From: JBJGXI01 sp045635475
GTDB lineage: Bacteria > Bacillota > Bacilli > Bacillales > Amphibacillaceae
Direction of reading: 5' to 3'
Assembly: GCF_045635475.1 (NCBI RefSeq)
Contig: NZ_JBJGXI010000026.1
Location: 10,185-74,184, forward strand
DNA: 64,000 bases
The notes below the pieces were generated by a model. It saw nothing but the letters and a program-made list of their open reading frames with translations. It had not been told where the DNA came from and searched no databases. Both the position numbers and the translations under genes were made by a program. Shown here one piece after another: positions 8,242-17,544 of this stretch; within the stretch, counting starts at the first letter, position 1; each line of letters opens with the position of its first letter.

Positions 8242-10611
8242 CTAATAATTTCGATGAATCATATAACTCAGAAAATGATTTAGAAATGGGCAATGATTTT
8301 GAACATCCTCTAATGATTCGGTTGCTAGACAGAAATGCTCCCACATTTCTTTTTTTGCTCCTTCATGACCAAGGATTGATACAAATGTGGAGCTATTGTT
8401 TTCTGCATCTTTACCAATTTGTTTGCCTAGCATACTTGCATTTCCTTCTACATCAAGTAAATCATCCTTGATTTGAAAAGCGACACCAGCATGATAGGCG
8501 AATTTTTTTAATGCGTTCATTTCGGCTTGTTCGACTTGACCGAGAATCGCAGGCATAATAAGTGCGGCCTCGAATCCGAGTCCAGTTTTATAAAAGCACA
8601 TTAAATTCAATTGTTCTAGTGTTAGTTGTTTTCCTTTTGATTCTAAATCAAGTGCTTGACCTTTACACATTTCAGCAGTCATTTTTGAAGAATACTCTAT
8701 CAAACGAAGCACGGTCTTTGAATCAAAATCAAGTGATGCTTGCTCTGAAGTGGCTTTCTGGGTTAGAAAGACACTAGTTAATTCTGCTATTGCAATGTTG
8801 TACACCTCATGCAGTGTTGGGCGCCCTCTACGAATTGAAGCGTTATCCTGTGATGGCAAATCATCTAATATCAGAGAAGCAGTATGCATATACTCTAATG
8901 ATTTTAGAAGAGGTATTATTGCTGACCGGTCTAATTGATACGCCTTTACGCCCATGACCCACGTAACAATTGGTCTTAACCTTTTCCCATCTCCTTTAAG
9001 ACTGTAATTTGCCGCATCAATGATTGGATCATTCATAGTAGAACTAGAATCTGTTTCAGGAATATATAAGATACTGTTTATTTCTTTACGTATTGATTTT
9101 ACTTGGTTTTTAAATTCTTGCTTTTCCTTACGATCATTTTTTAGAATCGCAAGAAAATGATCCCGTATTAATTTATCAAAAAAATCCACATCATCGGCTT
9201 TACGTACCAGCTTTTGAACAATTCGATTGAATGTTGACATATTTACAGTAAATAACTTCATCACCTGATTATATTCTTCTATACCCACTCGTTCTTTAAA
9301 CCGCTTTAACCCATTGATTGCGCGATCTAATATCACTTCACATGTTTTCATATCTGATTGATATACATCATGAATCAAGTGTGTAATTACCGCCCAGTAT
9401 AACTCAAAAGGATTGATAAGATCAGGACGAACGTGATGATATTTCAAATAGTAAGTAAACGGTGTAACTGCGCCTACTTCCAAATCATTAAACATATCAG
9501 CGAAATCATCTGCCAGCTGGTTGTAAATGCCATAGTAGAATGTTCTATCTTGAAAACCCTCATCCTCAGATGCACTTATTACAGATCGCGCAATTAAGCG
9601 TGAACAAGATGATTTCAGTATGATTGGAATATAGATTTCTTCATTCGTATAATTTTGATTGGATAACTGCTTTATCCGATCCACTTCTTGGGAGTGAAAA
9701 AACACATACGATTGCTCGAAAAATGAATTTGCCGTTTCAGGGGGTTGGTGTTTTTTTATATATTCAAAAGCGTCTCTAAGCTCTGAATGAACGAACTTGA
9801 TTAAAGATGCATTCTCACCTGTCCACTCGCCTAGTTCAGGTACAGATCCAGAAACTAATGTCGTTCGTATTAAATCGGAATATTGCTCTTTTTCTTGTTT
9901 AGATAAAACTGCAGCATCAAGAAGATCATCAATGAAGGGATATGTTAGACCATAAGAAAAACCAAGCCTAATAGCACGATCAAGCTTTTTTGTACGCTCT
10001 TTAACCTGTATTTCTGTATGCATTTCTTCCATCTCGTGCATGACAACTCCGGCAATTGTTTTGATAAGCTTACGCTGTGCATGTTCCACATCCATTCCAC
10101 TTGGAATATTGGTAGACACTGTCCTTAGTTTATCAATTACCCATATAACCGCTGATTCAACTCCTTCTCGTTGAGCCCACCGGTACAAACCTGCCATAGT
10201 AAAATCCTGACCACTGTCACCTTGATCATTTATCACCTGATTTTTCAAGCTTTTGACGACATCTTGAATCCTATCCTGTGTTTCAGACGAAGCCAAAGAT
10301 TTACCTAAATCCCTCATATAAATATAGGAGATACTTCGATCTAAGTAATTTTCTAGCTTGCCGCTGTGATTGAGCCATTGAATATACTTGTGATACCCCA
10401 ACTTATCCGAATTTCTCTGGCCACGAACAAATAAAGATAGTATTGAACGGTGGTGTATGTGGTTTGGTTTCCAAGCTTGGAAATCTTTCGTTAAGATCGG
10501 CACATACGCCTGCTTTTCGATTTGCACAAGAAGTGAAGTAAAATAGGCAGCAGCCTTTTCTTCCGCTTTCCGATAGCATCTATCGGCATTAATAATTGAT
10601 TGTTCTTTCAT
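8242..10611 (-). CDS. Two-domain class I isoprenoid synthase (terpene-synthase-like + polyprenyl synthetase)
   Basis: 789 residues. The C-terminal third (from about 505) is a trans-prenyltransferase like IspA/ComQ: GDGKRLRP near 541, first Asp-rich motif DDLPSQD at 583-589 followed by RRGRPT, GQALDLE near 651, second Asp-rich motif DDLLD at 716-720. The usual segment after RRGRPT (AxxxGDxLL) is not recognisable. The N-terminal 500 residues are helical and carry two more Asp-rich motifs, DDLLD at 228-232 and DDFAD at 368-372, 136 residues apart, as in a class I terpene synthase or a diverged prenyltransferase. Typical IspA and ComQ are about 300 residues, so this is a fusion or duplication. 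Start ATG has GAGGT 7 bases upstream. The product is unknown; it could elongate and cyclise a prenyl chain. Confidence 0.8.
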   Translation of the reverse strand: MKEQSIINADRCYRKAEEKAAAYFTSLLVQIEKQAYVPILTKDFQAWKPNHIHHRSILSLFVRGQRNSDKLGYHKYIQWLNHSGKLENYLDRSISYIYMRDLGKSLASSETQDRIQDVVKSLKNQVINDQGDSGQDFTMAGLYRWAQREGVESAVIWVIDKLRTVSTNIPSGMDVEHAQRKLIKTIAGVVMHEMEEMHTEIQVKERTKKLDRAIRLGFSYGLTYPFIDDLLDAAVLSKQEKEQYSDLIRTTLVSGSVPELGEWTGENASLIKFVHSELRDAFEYIKKHQPPETANSFFEQSYVFFHSQEVDRIKQLSNQNYTNEEIYIPIILKSSCSRLIARSVISASEDEGFQDRTFYYGIYNQLADDFADMFNDLEVGAVTPFTYYLKYHHVRPDLINPFELYWAVITHLIHDVYQSDMKTCEVILDRAINGLKRFKERVGIEEYNQVMKLFTVNMSTFNRIVQKLVRKADDVDFFDKLIRDHFLAILKNDRKEKQEFKNQVKSIRKEINSILYIPETDSSSTMNDPIIDAANYSLKGDGKRLRPIVTWVMGVKAYQLDRSAIIPLLKSLEYMHTASLILDDLPSQDNASIRRGRPTLHEVYNIAIAELTSVFLTQKATSEQASLDFDSKTVLRLIEYSSKMTAEMCKGQALDLESKGKQLTLEQLNLMCFYKTGLGFEAALIMPAILGQVEQAEMNALKKFAYHAGVAFQIKDDLLDVEGNASMLGKQIGKDAENNSSTFVSILGHEGAKKEMWEHFCLATESLEDVQNHCPFLNHFLSYMIHRNY

Positions 10612-10745
10612 TATGCATACCTCGACTTCATTATATATCTATCGGTCTTGTACTTAAAAATTTTCCAACAAAGTTTCCTCTTAAAAATAAAGTAACATTT
10701 TTCATAACAAAAAGCATTTATATCTAGAATATTGTGTTTCAATTA

Positions 10746-10800
10746 AAAAGTGCCAGAACCCACCTAGTTAGATTGTCTTTGATGGATTCGGCACCTACTT
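10746..10800 (-). terminator. Terminator at the end of the KinB-like kinase gene
   Basis: On the minus strand a GGTGCCGAATCC / GGGTTCTGGCACT imperfect stem with a long loop, followed by TTTTTAATT. It overlaps the kinase stop codon and separates it from the isoprenoid synthase gene. Confidence 0.5.
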
Positions 10801-12042
10801 TTTATCGTTTATACGTTGGTATACAGGCATTGTAAGGCTCACGGTGGTTCCTTTACCCTCTTCACTCTGAAACTGAATTTCTCCGTTATGCTCTTTAATT
10901 ATTTTAAAGCTTACCATTAAACCAAGGCCCGTACCTCCTGATTTTGTTGTATGAAATGGATTACCAAGTAATTCAAGATGCGCTTCCGGAATGCCATATC
11001 CTTCATCAGTTATAGTTATTTTAATCTTATCACTTTGTAAGCTTTCTACCTTTATGGTTATTTTTCCACCATCTGGCATAGCTTCCATACCATTTTTAAT
11101 GATATTGATTAATACTTGTTTTATTTGCTGTGAATTACATTCAACCTCGGGAATATCCTTATCTATTTCATTATTAATTGTAATCGTATCTTGTGTACCA
11201 TTATGATTCAAAATTTCAACAACATAGTTAATCATTTCATGTATATCGTTCTTCACAAAAACAGTGTCTTTTGGCCTCCCAATAACAAGAAGATCATCAA
11301 GTATTGAACTAATTCTCTCAATCTCATCCGTCATTATTTGAAAATACTGATCTTCTGGGTACTTTTCCTTTTGCAACTGTGTTAATCCCTTAAGGGATGT
11401 TAGTGGATTTCTTACTTCATGGGTAATCGAAGTAGCCAATTGTCCTACTATAGCCAGTTGTTCAGACTGTTGCAACTCTTCTTTTATCTTTAATCGCGCT
11501 TCAAGGTTTGAATAAAAACGAGTTAAATATATGTAAGATAGTATAGCTAAGAAACTGTATAAAACAATAGGTAATAACACTTCTAAATACTGAAATAGTA
11601 GACCTATAATAATATATTTACCAATAATTCCAACTAATGTGTAATAGAAGTATCTTTTATTAATAAATAATGATGAAAAGAATATAAACACTAATTCAAC
11701 GGCACTTCCAGTTGCAAATATATTCGTTGTTCCATAATAAATAAGAAAATTATTAATAATATCGATAACAATAAAACTGAATAAATATACATACTTAACG
11801 GCATATACTTTTTCTGTCTTAATTAAATAAAAGGTAGGAATTAGTAAAGGTATGAATATGATGTAAAACCATATGCCAAATCCTCCTGTAGTTATTTCTT
11901 TTGGTACATTATATGCTAACGGTGCAGCATAGTTGTACATTAAGTCAAAACCAATAAGAAACAAATAAAAAATGGTTAAAAACAACTTTAATCCTTTAAC
12001 TTCTTCGTCTTGTAATAGATTGTTAATCGTTTGCTTACTCAT
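10795..12042 (-). CDS. Multi-pass membrane sensor kinase, KinB/sporulation-kinase type
   Basis: 415 residues. The N-terminal 175 residues hold about six hydrophobic segments and no extracellular domain, then a coiled linker and HisKA (LATSITHEVRNPLTSLKG, phospho-His) and HATPase (NIIKNGMEAMPDGG, DEGYGI, GTGLGLMV). HEVRNPLTSLKG is typical of the phosphorelay kinases of sporulating bacilli (KinA-E), and six TM segments match KinB. I chose ATG 12042, which has GGGAGAG 7 bases upstream; the longer frame to 12105 adds an unlikely leader. No response regulator is adjacent, consistent with an orphan kinase feeding Spo0F. The signal is unknown. Confidence 0.88.
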   Translation of the reverse strand: MSKQTINNLLQDEEVKGLKLFLTIFYLFLIGFDLMYNYAAPLAYNVPKEITTGGFGIWFYIIFIPLLIPTFYLIKTEKVYAVKYVYLFSFIVIDIINNFLIYYGTTNIFATGSAVELVFIFFSSLFINKRYFYYTLVGIIGKYIIIGLLFQYLEVLLPIVLYSFLAILSYIYLTRFYSNLEARLKIKEELQQSEQLAIVGQLATSITHEVRNPLTSLKGLTQLQKEKYPEDQYFQIMTDEIERISSILDDLLVIGRPKDTVFVKNDIHEMINYVVEILNHNGTQDTITINNEIDKDIPEVECNSQQIKQVLINIIKNGMEAMPDGGKITIKVESLQSDKIKITITDEGYGIPEAHLELLGNPFHTTKSGGTGLGLMVSFKIIKEHNGEIQFQSEEGKGTTVSLTMPVYQRINDKK

Positions 12043-12105
12043 AAAGTTACTCTCCCGTATTGAATTTGCTTGACAAAAAATTACGGTTCCTATAAATACT
12101 ATCAT

Positions 12106-12395
12106 ATCTTAAAATAGGAAGTAAGTGGGAAATATTCGTAGATTTTTGCATTATTTTGTAACTTAGACTATCGATACGCGTTGTACTATGTCGAATATTG
12201 CGGCTATTTATCTTTCTTTCATTTATGTTATTTGTTTAAATATAAAATAATAATTAACTATTTCCATACTGAATTTCTTGATTTGCAACTTTCAATCATC
12301 ACACCTATAACCTGAAAATAAAATACCCCCACACAAGATCAATGATTCAGTTTCAATGGGAGAACACCATGTTCCTCATTATTATATTTCCATTA
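12106..12395. other. Intergenic stretch without recognised gene
   Basis: AT-rich DNA between the kinase start and the tRNA terminator. I see no convincing ORF, repeat or riboswitch; it presumably contains the kinase promoter. Confidence 0.6.
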
Positions 12396-12444
12396 AAAAT
12401 AGAAGAGTCTAAAACCTTTAAGCAACAAGGATTCAGACTCTTCT
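12396..12444 (-). terminator. Terminator of tRNA-Val
   Basis: 10-bp perfect stem AGAAGAGTCT/AGACTCTTCT (12401-12410 with 12435-12444). Read on the minus strand it is followed by ATTTTTAATG. It begins 7 bases after the tRNA 3' end. Confidence 0.8.
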
Positions 12445-12450
12445 CAAGAA

Positions 12451-12523
12451 TGATTCCGACTGGGCTCGAACCAGCGACCTCTACCCTGTCAAGGTAGCGC
12501 TCTCCCAGCTGAGCTACGGAATC
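12451..12523 (-). tRNA. tRNA-Val (anticodon GAC)
   Basis: Minus-strand cloverleaf of 73 bases: acceptor GATTCCG/CGGAATC with discriminator A, D arm GCTCAGCTGGGAGAGC, anticodon stem CTACC/GGTAG enclosing loop TTGACAG (anticodon GAC), T arm with GGTTCGAGCCC. CCA is not encoded; the bases after the discriminator are TTC. It stands alone, with its own terminator, between the KinB-like kinase and a cell-wall hydrolase. Confidence 0.95.
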
Positions 12524-12719
12524 GTTATATTAATGTTTCTGGGATAATTATTATAATATAAATAACTGTAACACTTGTCAATATAAAATTGCATACATAT
12601 ATATTAACAAGCTTTGTTGCACAAGTATTTTTTGAGATATTACTAAACTTCAATCTATGACTGATGTGCAACTTACGATTTGAAAGCAACATTCATTAAT
12701 TCTAATAGCAATTTTAAAA

Positions 12720-12757
12720 TACGGGTCAGTTCTCCTAATGAGAAGCTGACCCTTAAC
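12720..12757 (-). terminator. Possible terminator hairpin
   Basis: GGGTCAG-TTCTC / GAGAA-GCTGACCC stem; on the minus strand it is followed by GTATTTTAAAATT. No gene for it to terminate is visible, so it may be a remnant or end an unrecognised transcript. Confidence 0.35.
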
Positions 12758-12770
12758 TAGTCTATTTATA

Positions 12771-12845
12771 ATTACTTTACACAGCTATCTACAACAACAT
12801 TTGGTTGTTATATAGTCGGCATGAATTAGTCACTAATATGTTATG
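12771..12845. repeat. Dispersed palindromic repeat, partial copy C
   Basis: TTACACAGCTATCTACA matches the left end of the repeats at 4909 and 41398; the rest is diverged. The 12524-13148 gap otherwise holds no gene I can support. The 13 kb gene to its right has its own AGGAGG site. Confidence 0.4.
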
Positions 12846-13148
12846 TTGTTATCATATTAGCAATTTCTTATATGTATGTCAAAACTCTTATTTGCAGATT
12901 ATTAAAAAATAACCTAATCTTTTATTACAGCATTGTAATACTCGTTACAATCCATCCAAGATTGACTAGGTGTACCAAAACATTCCATATTTTCACTGTA
13001 GGAAGGCATTTCCATACACTCTTTCTATCTATATCTATCAATAGATACCACATCTACTCTAGTATTTACTATTTTTTGGTTAGTGAATTACTATGTTACA
13101 GCTGATAGCCTTAAGTAGAAAGCTAGTCTACTAGGAGGTCATCAACGA

Positions 13149-13742
13149 ATGAAAATTATTAAAAGCTTACTATTGACAGCCGCTATTACTTTAGGTGTAT
13201 GTACGTTGCCAAATGGAGCAGACGCGGCATCCTATAAAGTCCAGTCTGGAGATTCGTTTTGGAAAATTTCAAATAAGTACGGTGTGTCTCTTTATACGTT
13301 GCAAAAAACGAATAACCGCCTAGGTAGCAGTCTTTTATATACTGGTGAAACGATTGTAATTCCGGGTTCAATCTCTCAATCTGATAAGGAATTAATGGCA
13401 AAACTTGTTCATGCTGAGGCAAAAGGAGAACCCTATGCAGGGAAGGTTGCGGTAGCTACAGTTATTCTTAACCGCGTCGATCATACTGAATTCCCTGACA
13501 CAATAAAAGGTGTTATTTATGAGCGCTCATCAGGTGGATACTATGCCTTTACACCTGTTCAAAATGGTTACATTAACAATGCAGCTGATGCAGAAGCAAT
13601 CCGTGCAGTAAATGAAGCATTGGCATTCCGTGGAGAAGGAAGTGGCTCTATCTACTTCTATAATCCTAGAACAGCAAAAAGCAACTGGATTCTTTCTCGT
13701 GAAGTAACAATAACGATCGGTAATCACCGTTTTGCTAGATAA
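13149..13742 (+). CDS. LysM-containing SleB/CwlJ-type cell wall hydrolase (YkvT-like)
   Basis: Secreted peptidoglycan hydrolase, 197 residues. Signal peptide with cleavage near ADA-AS (residue 26), one LysM domain (YKVQSGDSFWKISNKYG to IVIPGS, residues 29-72) and a Hydrolase_2/SleB domain (LMAKLVHAEAKGEP with the expected catalytic Glu, AVATVILNRV, FTPVQNG). B. subtilis YkvT and SleB share this order; SleB is a spore-cortex lytic transglycosylase, so a role in spores or vegetative wall turnover is likely. AGGAGGTC precedes ATG. Single gene; its promoter lies in the long upstream gap. Confidence 0.9.
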   Translation: MKIIKSLLLTAAITLGVCTLPNGADAASYKVQSGDSFWKISNKYGVSLYTLQKTNNRLGSSLLYTGETIVIPGSISQSDKELMAKLVHAEAKGEPYAGKVAVATVILNRVDHTEFPDTIKGVIYERSSGGYYAFTPVQNGYINNAADAEAIRAVNEALAFRGEGSGSIYFYNPRTAKSNWILSREVTITIGNHRFAR

Positions 13743-13828
13743 AAAACATAGACAAGGACGTACCAGGATAACCTGATGCGTCCTATATCACTTACATAAC
13801 CCAATCCGTTCGATTGAGTACTCTAAAT

Positions 13829-14842
13829 TCATTTTTTATCTTTTTCCTTCGAAAGATATTCACGATCCGAAGCCTGTGGCGGTCGTTCAAACCAACCATT
13901 CTTAATCATTAAATTTGCTCCATCCTCAGCAAACAATCCGATGTCTTTAATATCTTTTGCGTACATGGCAGCGATATCTCGTCGGAAACTAAGTGCTAAA
14001 GAGCCGCCAGAATTGCCAATTGACAATGCATTTAATGTCGTTGTTTGAAATAACATGAGCTTGTCAGAGAACGGAGAAATTGTAGAGTTAGAAACCTCTG
14101 AATCCCATGTCATTGGAGCAGGAAGTGTACTCTCTTCAAAGATTAATCGATACTTTCTTAAGATTTTCCTAGCTAGTTCCTGTCCTCTAATGAAATAATT
14201 TCTCAATTCTTCTGAATTTGCAACCTGCGAAAAGCCAATCATTAACGCTTTTCCATACGTATTATTTGTATAATTCATAAAAATGTGAGCTGCTTCATCC
14301 GCTGTAATCGTTCTTTTTTCACCAAACCATCCACGTAAGAAGCTCTGCTTTTCAACAAAATTCGCTCTGTCGGGAAAATCCATATAAGGAGCACGGACAA
14401 AAATACCCTTTGATAACATAATCGCTTTTGTTTCATCTTCTAAATCAGCTGATTCATTTAGATAATTTCTGTACAATTTTCTAATGTCCTCTCTCGCAGC
14501 CATAGAGAAGGCTGCACCATTAGCAACGATACCTGCTTCACCTAAATTACGAAGGAAATAAAGCATATATGTATCCGAAAACAGTCGTGGAGCTGTCACA
14601 TTGACATCTTCACTTGAAAACCCAATCGGTACAGGAAATTTTTCATCATTGAAAATATCGGTTAACGTTTTTATGTGATGTTCAGACATCTTAAGTGCTT
14701 TCTGAACTACACTCTTTACTTCTTTATCCTCTACTTTTTCTGAAAAATATTGTAATACCGGTAGTGAAGCACTTTCCATCATGTAACTACTCCACAAGGA
14801 ACCAATTTCGGATGATGCTAACTTAATATTGTGTTTCATCAT
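13829..14842 (-). CDS. DUF3231 family protein
   Basis: 337 residues, cytoplasmic, helical. DUF3231 proteins consist of two homologous helical bundles; here both halves start with a similar pattern (residues 9-60, EIGSLWSSYMMESASLPVLQ; residues 180-230, AHIFMNYTNNTYGKALMIGF), each with a pattern reminiscent of ferritin-like bundles. The function is unknown in the family, which is common in spore-formers. A GGGGG stretch 6 bases upstream of the first of two adjacent ATGs supports the start. Confidence 0.8.
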   Translation of the reverse strand: MMKHNIKLASSEIGSLWSSYMMESASLPVLQYFSEKVEDKEVKSVVQKALKMSEHHIKTLTDIFNDEKFPVPIGFSSEDVNVTAPRLFSDTYMLYFLRNLGEAGIVANGAAFSMAAREDIRKLYRNYLNESADLEDETKAIMLSKGIFVRAPYMDFPDRANFVEKQSFLRGWFGEKRTITADEAAHIFMNYTNNTYGKALMIGFSQVANSEELRNYFIRGQELARKILRKYRLIFEESTLPAPMTWDSEVSNSTISPFSDKLMLFQTTTLNALSIGNSGGSLALSFRRDIAAMYAKDIKDIGLFAEDGANLMIKNGWFERPPQASDREYLSKEKDKK

Positions 14843-15028
14843 AATTTACCCCCTATTTTTTTACATTTATATTGCGATAGTCTTTACTACTTTGATAAAT
14901 ATATGAATGTAAACGGGGTATTTCTGGCAAAATCATCTTAACCGTGTTGTAATATCCAAAAGTTATTGGATGTGCTTGGTACTTCGGTAGCATAATAAAG
15001 AAAAGAATTATTAAATGAAGGAGATTTT

Positions 15029-15589
15029 ATGACAAGCAATATTGAAATGATGTGGGATGTCGTAGAATTACATAAGAAATTTATACAAGCTGATTTTCAA
15101 AGATGGATTACCTATGAGCTCTTTAGTTGGTCATGGTGGTTATTAGTGCTTTTCTTAATCATTCCTTGGATAATTTGGATCAAGTTTTTTGATCGTAAAC
15201 GATTCATGGAAATCATCTTGTTTGGCGCTTTAACTGTTATACCAACCACATACTTAGATGCGATTGGAAGCGATTTAGGATTCTGGATATATCCGACTGA
15301 ATTAATACCAATTACGCCGAGAGCGATTGCCTTTGATATGTCACTTGTTGCTATAACCTATATGCTGTTATATCAGTACTTTACAACCTGGAAATCTTTC
15401 CTCATTGCTCAGGTCATTATGGCATTACTTTTTGCATTTGTGGGAGAGCCCTTAAGTCATACTTTGAACTTAGTCCTTTACATGAAATGGGTTTACCTTT
15501 ATTCCTTTATTTACTATATCATTATTGGGATAGCCTCTAAAGCAATCTTGGAAAAAGCAAAACAAATGTACCCACCATATAATTCTTGA
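15029..15589 (+). CDS. CBO0543-type multi-pass membrane protein
   Basis: 186 residues with about five transmembrane segments (residues 33-52, 60-80, 95-115, 122-142, 150-172) and a Trp-rich first segment (SWSWWLLVLF). It matches my recollection of the uncharacterised CBO0543 family of sporulating Firmicutes. AAGGAG lies 8 bases upstream of ATG. It stands alone between the divergent DUF3231 gene and a repeat. Function unknown. Confidence 0.7.
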   Translation: MTSNIEMMWDVVELHKKFIQADFQRWITYELFSWSWWLLVLFLIIPWIIWIKFFDRKRFMEIILFGALTVIPTTYLDAIGSDLGFWIYPTELIPITPRAIAFDMSLVAITYMLLYQYFTTWKSFLIAQVIMALLFAFVGEPLSHTLNLVLYMKWVYLYSFIYYIIIGIASKAILEKAKQMYPPYNS

Positions 15590-15599
15590 TTGCAAAAAA

Positions 15600-15705
15600 A
15601 GGAGTCAATTGCATAGTTACCTTACACCAAGCAATTGCGATCTACATATTAGATGCAATTCAACCATAGAATTTCAGTGTTATGAAATCGACTAAGATAG
15701 CGAGC
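15600..15705. repeat. Dispersed repeat, diverged copy B
   Basis: Contains GATCTACATATTAGATGCAA and the tail TTATGAAATCGACTAA, which match the right end of the 4909 and 41398 copies. The remainder is poorly conserved. The gap 15590-15835 otherwise shows nothing but the ribosome site of the next gene. Confidence 0.35.
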
Positions 15706-15835
15706 TGAAAAAACGAGAGAATTTCGAAAGGTTTTTCTTAGATTTTTTTCTTTACCAGTTAATCCTGATGTTCAATACTTCTCGTACATAATCCACCCAG
15801 GAAACAAGATATTAAAATATAAGAGGTGAAAGAAG

Positions 15836-17073
15836 TTGCGAAAAACAATCATTGCAGTTGTCCTAGTATTATGTTGTTGTCCGATATCTTCTGTCGTGTC
15901 CAAAGCAGAACTAGTAAAAGCTGTGTTTATGAGAGATAACAATGTATGGCTGTTACATCAAGGCAAGGAAAAACAAATTACCAACTCAGGTTCTGTTTTT
16001 TCTACACCAAGCTGGTCTCATGATGGACAATGGCTATTATACCAACAAGAAGCTCAAGCTGAATTTCAAGAAGTTGGAATGCAGCTTGAGCTTTGGGCTT
16101 ATCATGTCGATACTGGGAAAAAGCAAAAAATTTTCTATCATGCTTTTTCACCATTATGGTCCTCTAAAGAAAATCTGATCGCATTTAACGCACAAGGAAT
16201 TTTGAACATTTCAAATCTGAATTCTTTTAACAATGTCGCAACTGGCGTAAATAGTTATACATGGTTACCGGACGCTACTGGCTTCTTGTTATCATCATCA
16301 GCTGTGTTGCGACCAGATGGATGGACAAGTCCGATTCTTTTCACTAAAAATATAAACTTTGATCACGATGACCTTGTATTTAATGGTGTTGAAAAGATGT
16401 TTACCATACCAAAGGAAATCGAACTTGGTAACCAAAAAATCAATTCAATAAATGCTAGTAGCTTTGAATTCTCTCCTAGCAATCAATGGATATCCTTTAT
16501 CGTTTCACCAACAGCCTCGTTGTCGATGGATAGTAATGTACTCTGCGTGATTTCAAAGCATGGGGATGATTTTCACGTGTTGGATGAGGTGATTTTTGGT
16601 GTTGGTGAACCCAAATGGGCACCAAATAGCGATACCATTGCTTTTATTGCTGGTGGGGGTAGAATTGTTTTTGGTTTTAAAGACAAGCAAATAAAAGTAA
16701 AGGAAATGCCCACAACAGGAACGTACACACCTGAAAATTATGCAGAATTAGATTTTGATTGGGTTTCAGATTTTTCACTTGTTACTGCTCGAATCGAAGA
16801 ACAAGAATGGTCGAATGATTTTAGTAAGCATCCATATCCTGCGTTGTACCTCATAGATCTAAACAAAAATACCCAAACAAAAATAACAAATCCGCCGACA
16901 GGATACGGTGATTACAATCCGCAATATTCGAGATCGCTAGAGAAATTAGTTTGGTTAAGAGGTACATCAATTACGATAAAAATCAGGAATTATGGAAAGC
17001 TAATCCTGATGGAACAGAAACCGTACCCTGGATTAAAAATGTAGATGCCATTGTTTTTTATGAACCTAACTAA
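15836..17073 (+). pseudogene. Secreted TolB-like beta-propeller protein, 3' frameshift
   Basis: Starts at TTG with GAGGTG 7 bases upstream; signal peptide residues 1-24, then propeller repeats with Trp-Ser-His-Asp-Gly and Trp-Ala-Pro-Asn-Ser motifs (PSWSHDGQWLLY, PKWAPNSDTIAF) as in TolB/WD40-like PD40 proteins. The frame stops at 17044 after an unlikely tail (TIKIRNYGKLILMEQKPY). One base back, from about 16962, the sequence reads YINYDKNQELWKANPDGTE and ends at TAA 17071-17073, a typical propeller closing strand. A one-base loss near 16955-16965 therefore truncates or alters the last strand. This may be a real mutation or a sequencing error. Function unknown. Confidence 0.75.
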
Positions 17074-17276
17074 GAAGTTGACAACTATCTTTTCACAGTG
17101 TCTTTAAAACATATATTCAAATCATTGCTGAGTATGAACATCAGCAGCTAATAACCGCATTTATTTAACTCGGTGAAATAATAATATTGACTTGCCAGGA
17201 GCTATACGTCTTCGATTCTTGTCTAATTAAATAGACGCTTGGAATATTCTCCAAGCGTCCGTATCAAGCACTCTAG
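17074..17276. other. Intergenic, with hairpin 17232-17258
   Basis: GACGCTTGGA/TCCAAGCGTC inverted repeat lies just past the stop of the small minus-strand gene. The T run is weak on both strands, so it is a modest terminator candidate. Nothing else is seen. Confidence 0.4.
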
Positions 17277-17477
17277 TTATCCGCCCATTTTTCTGCGAGT
17301 CACACTAGCTTTTTTCGCTTGCTGACTTTTCATTTGAGGCTTTGAGCCATTGCTAAAGCTTGAATTATTACCACCGTTTACTTGTGCCTGTTTCTTACGT
17401 TCAAGTTGTAACTTCATTTTTTCTTGAACGGTTAATTTTTTTGTTTCTTGTGCATCATTGTTTTCTATATTAGACAT
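17277..17477 (-). CDS. Small basic hypothetical protein
   Basis: 66 residues from the second of two adjacent ATGs, which is better spaced from GAGGTGA than the first. Composition is Lys/Gln/Ser-rich: LTVQEKMKLQLERKKQA, a Gly/Asn/Ser linker, then a basic tail ending TRRKMGG. No membrane segment and no known domain recognised. A clean ribosome site and an isolated position argue that it is real. It could bind nucleic acid or be a spore-associated small protein; this is only a guess. Confidence 0.55.
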   Translation of the reverse strand: MSNIENNDAQETKKLTVQEKMKLQLERKKQAQVNGGNNSSFSNGSKPQMKSQQAKKASVTRRKMGG

Positions 17478-17544
17478 CATTTGTCACCTCAATTTTTACT
17501 CATCATACAGCATAATTATAATACATTGCATCTAAAATAGCATC

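Noticed and set aside
10795..12042. KinB-like kinase as a ComP receptor of a ComQXPA locus
   Set aside because: Its catalytic domain is of the HisKA sporulation-kinase type, not the HisKA_3 type of ComP, and no ComA follows.
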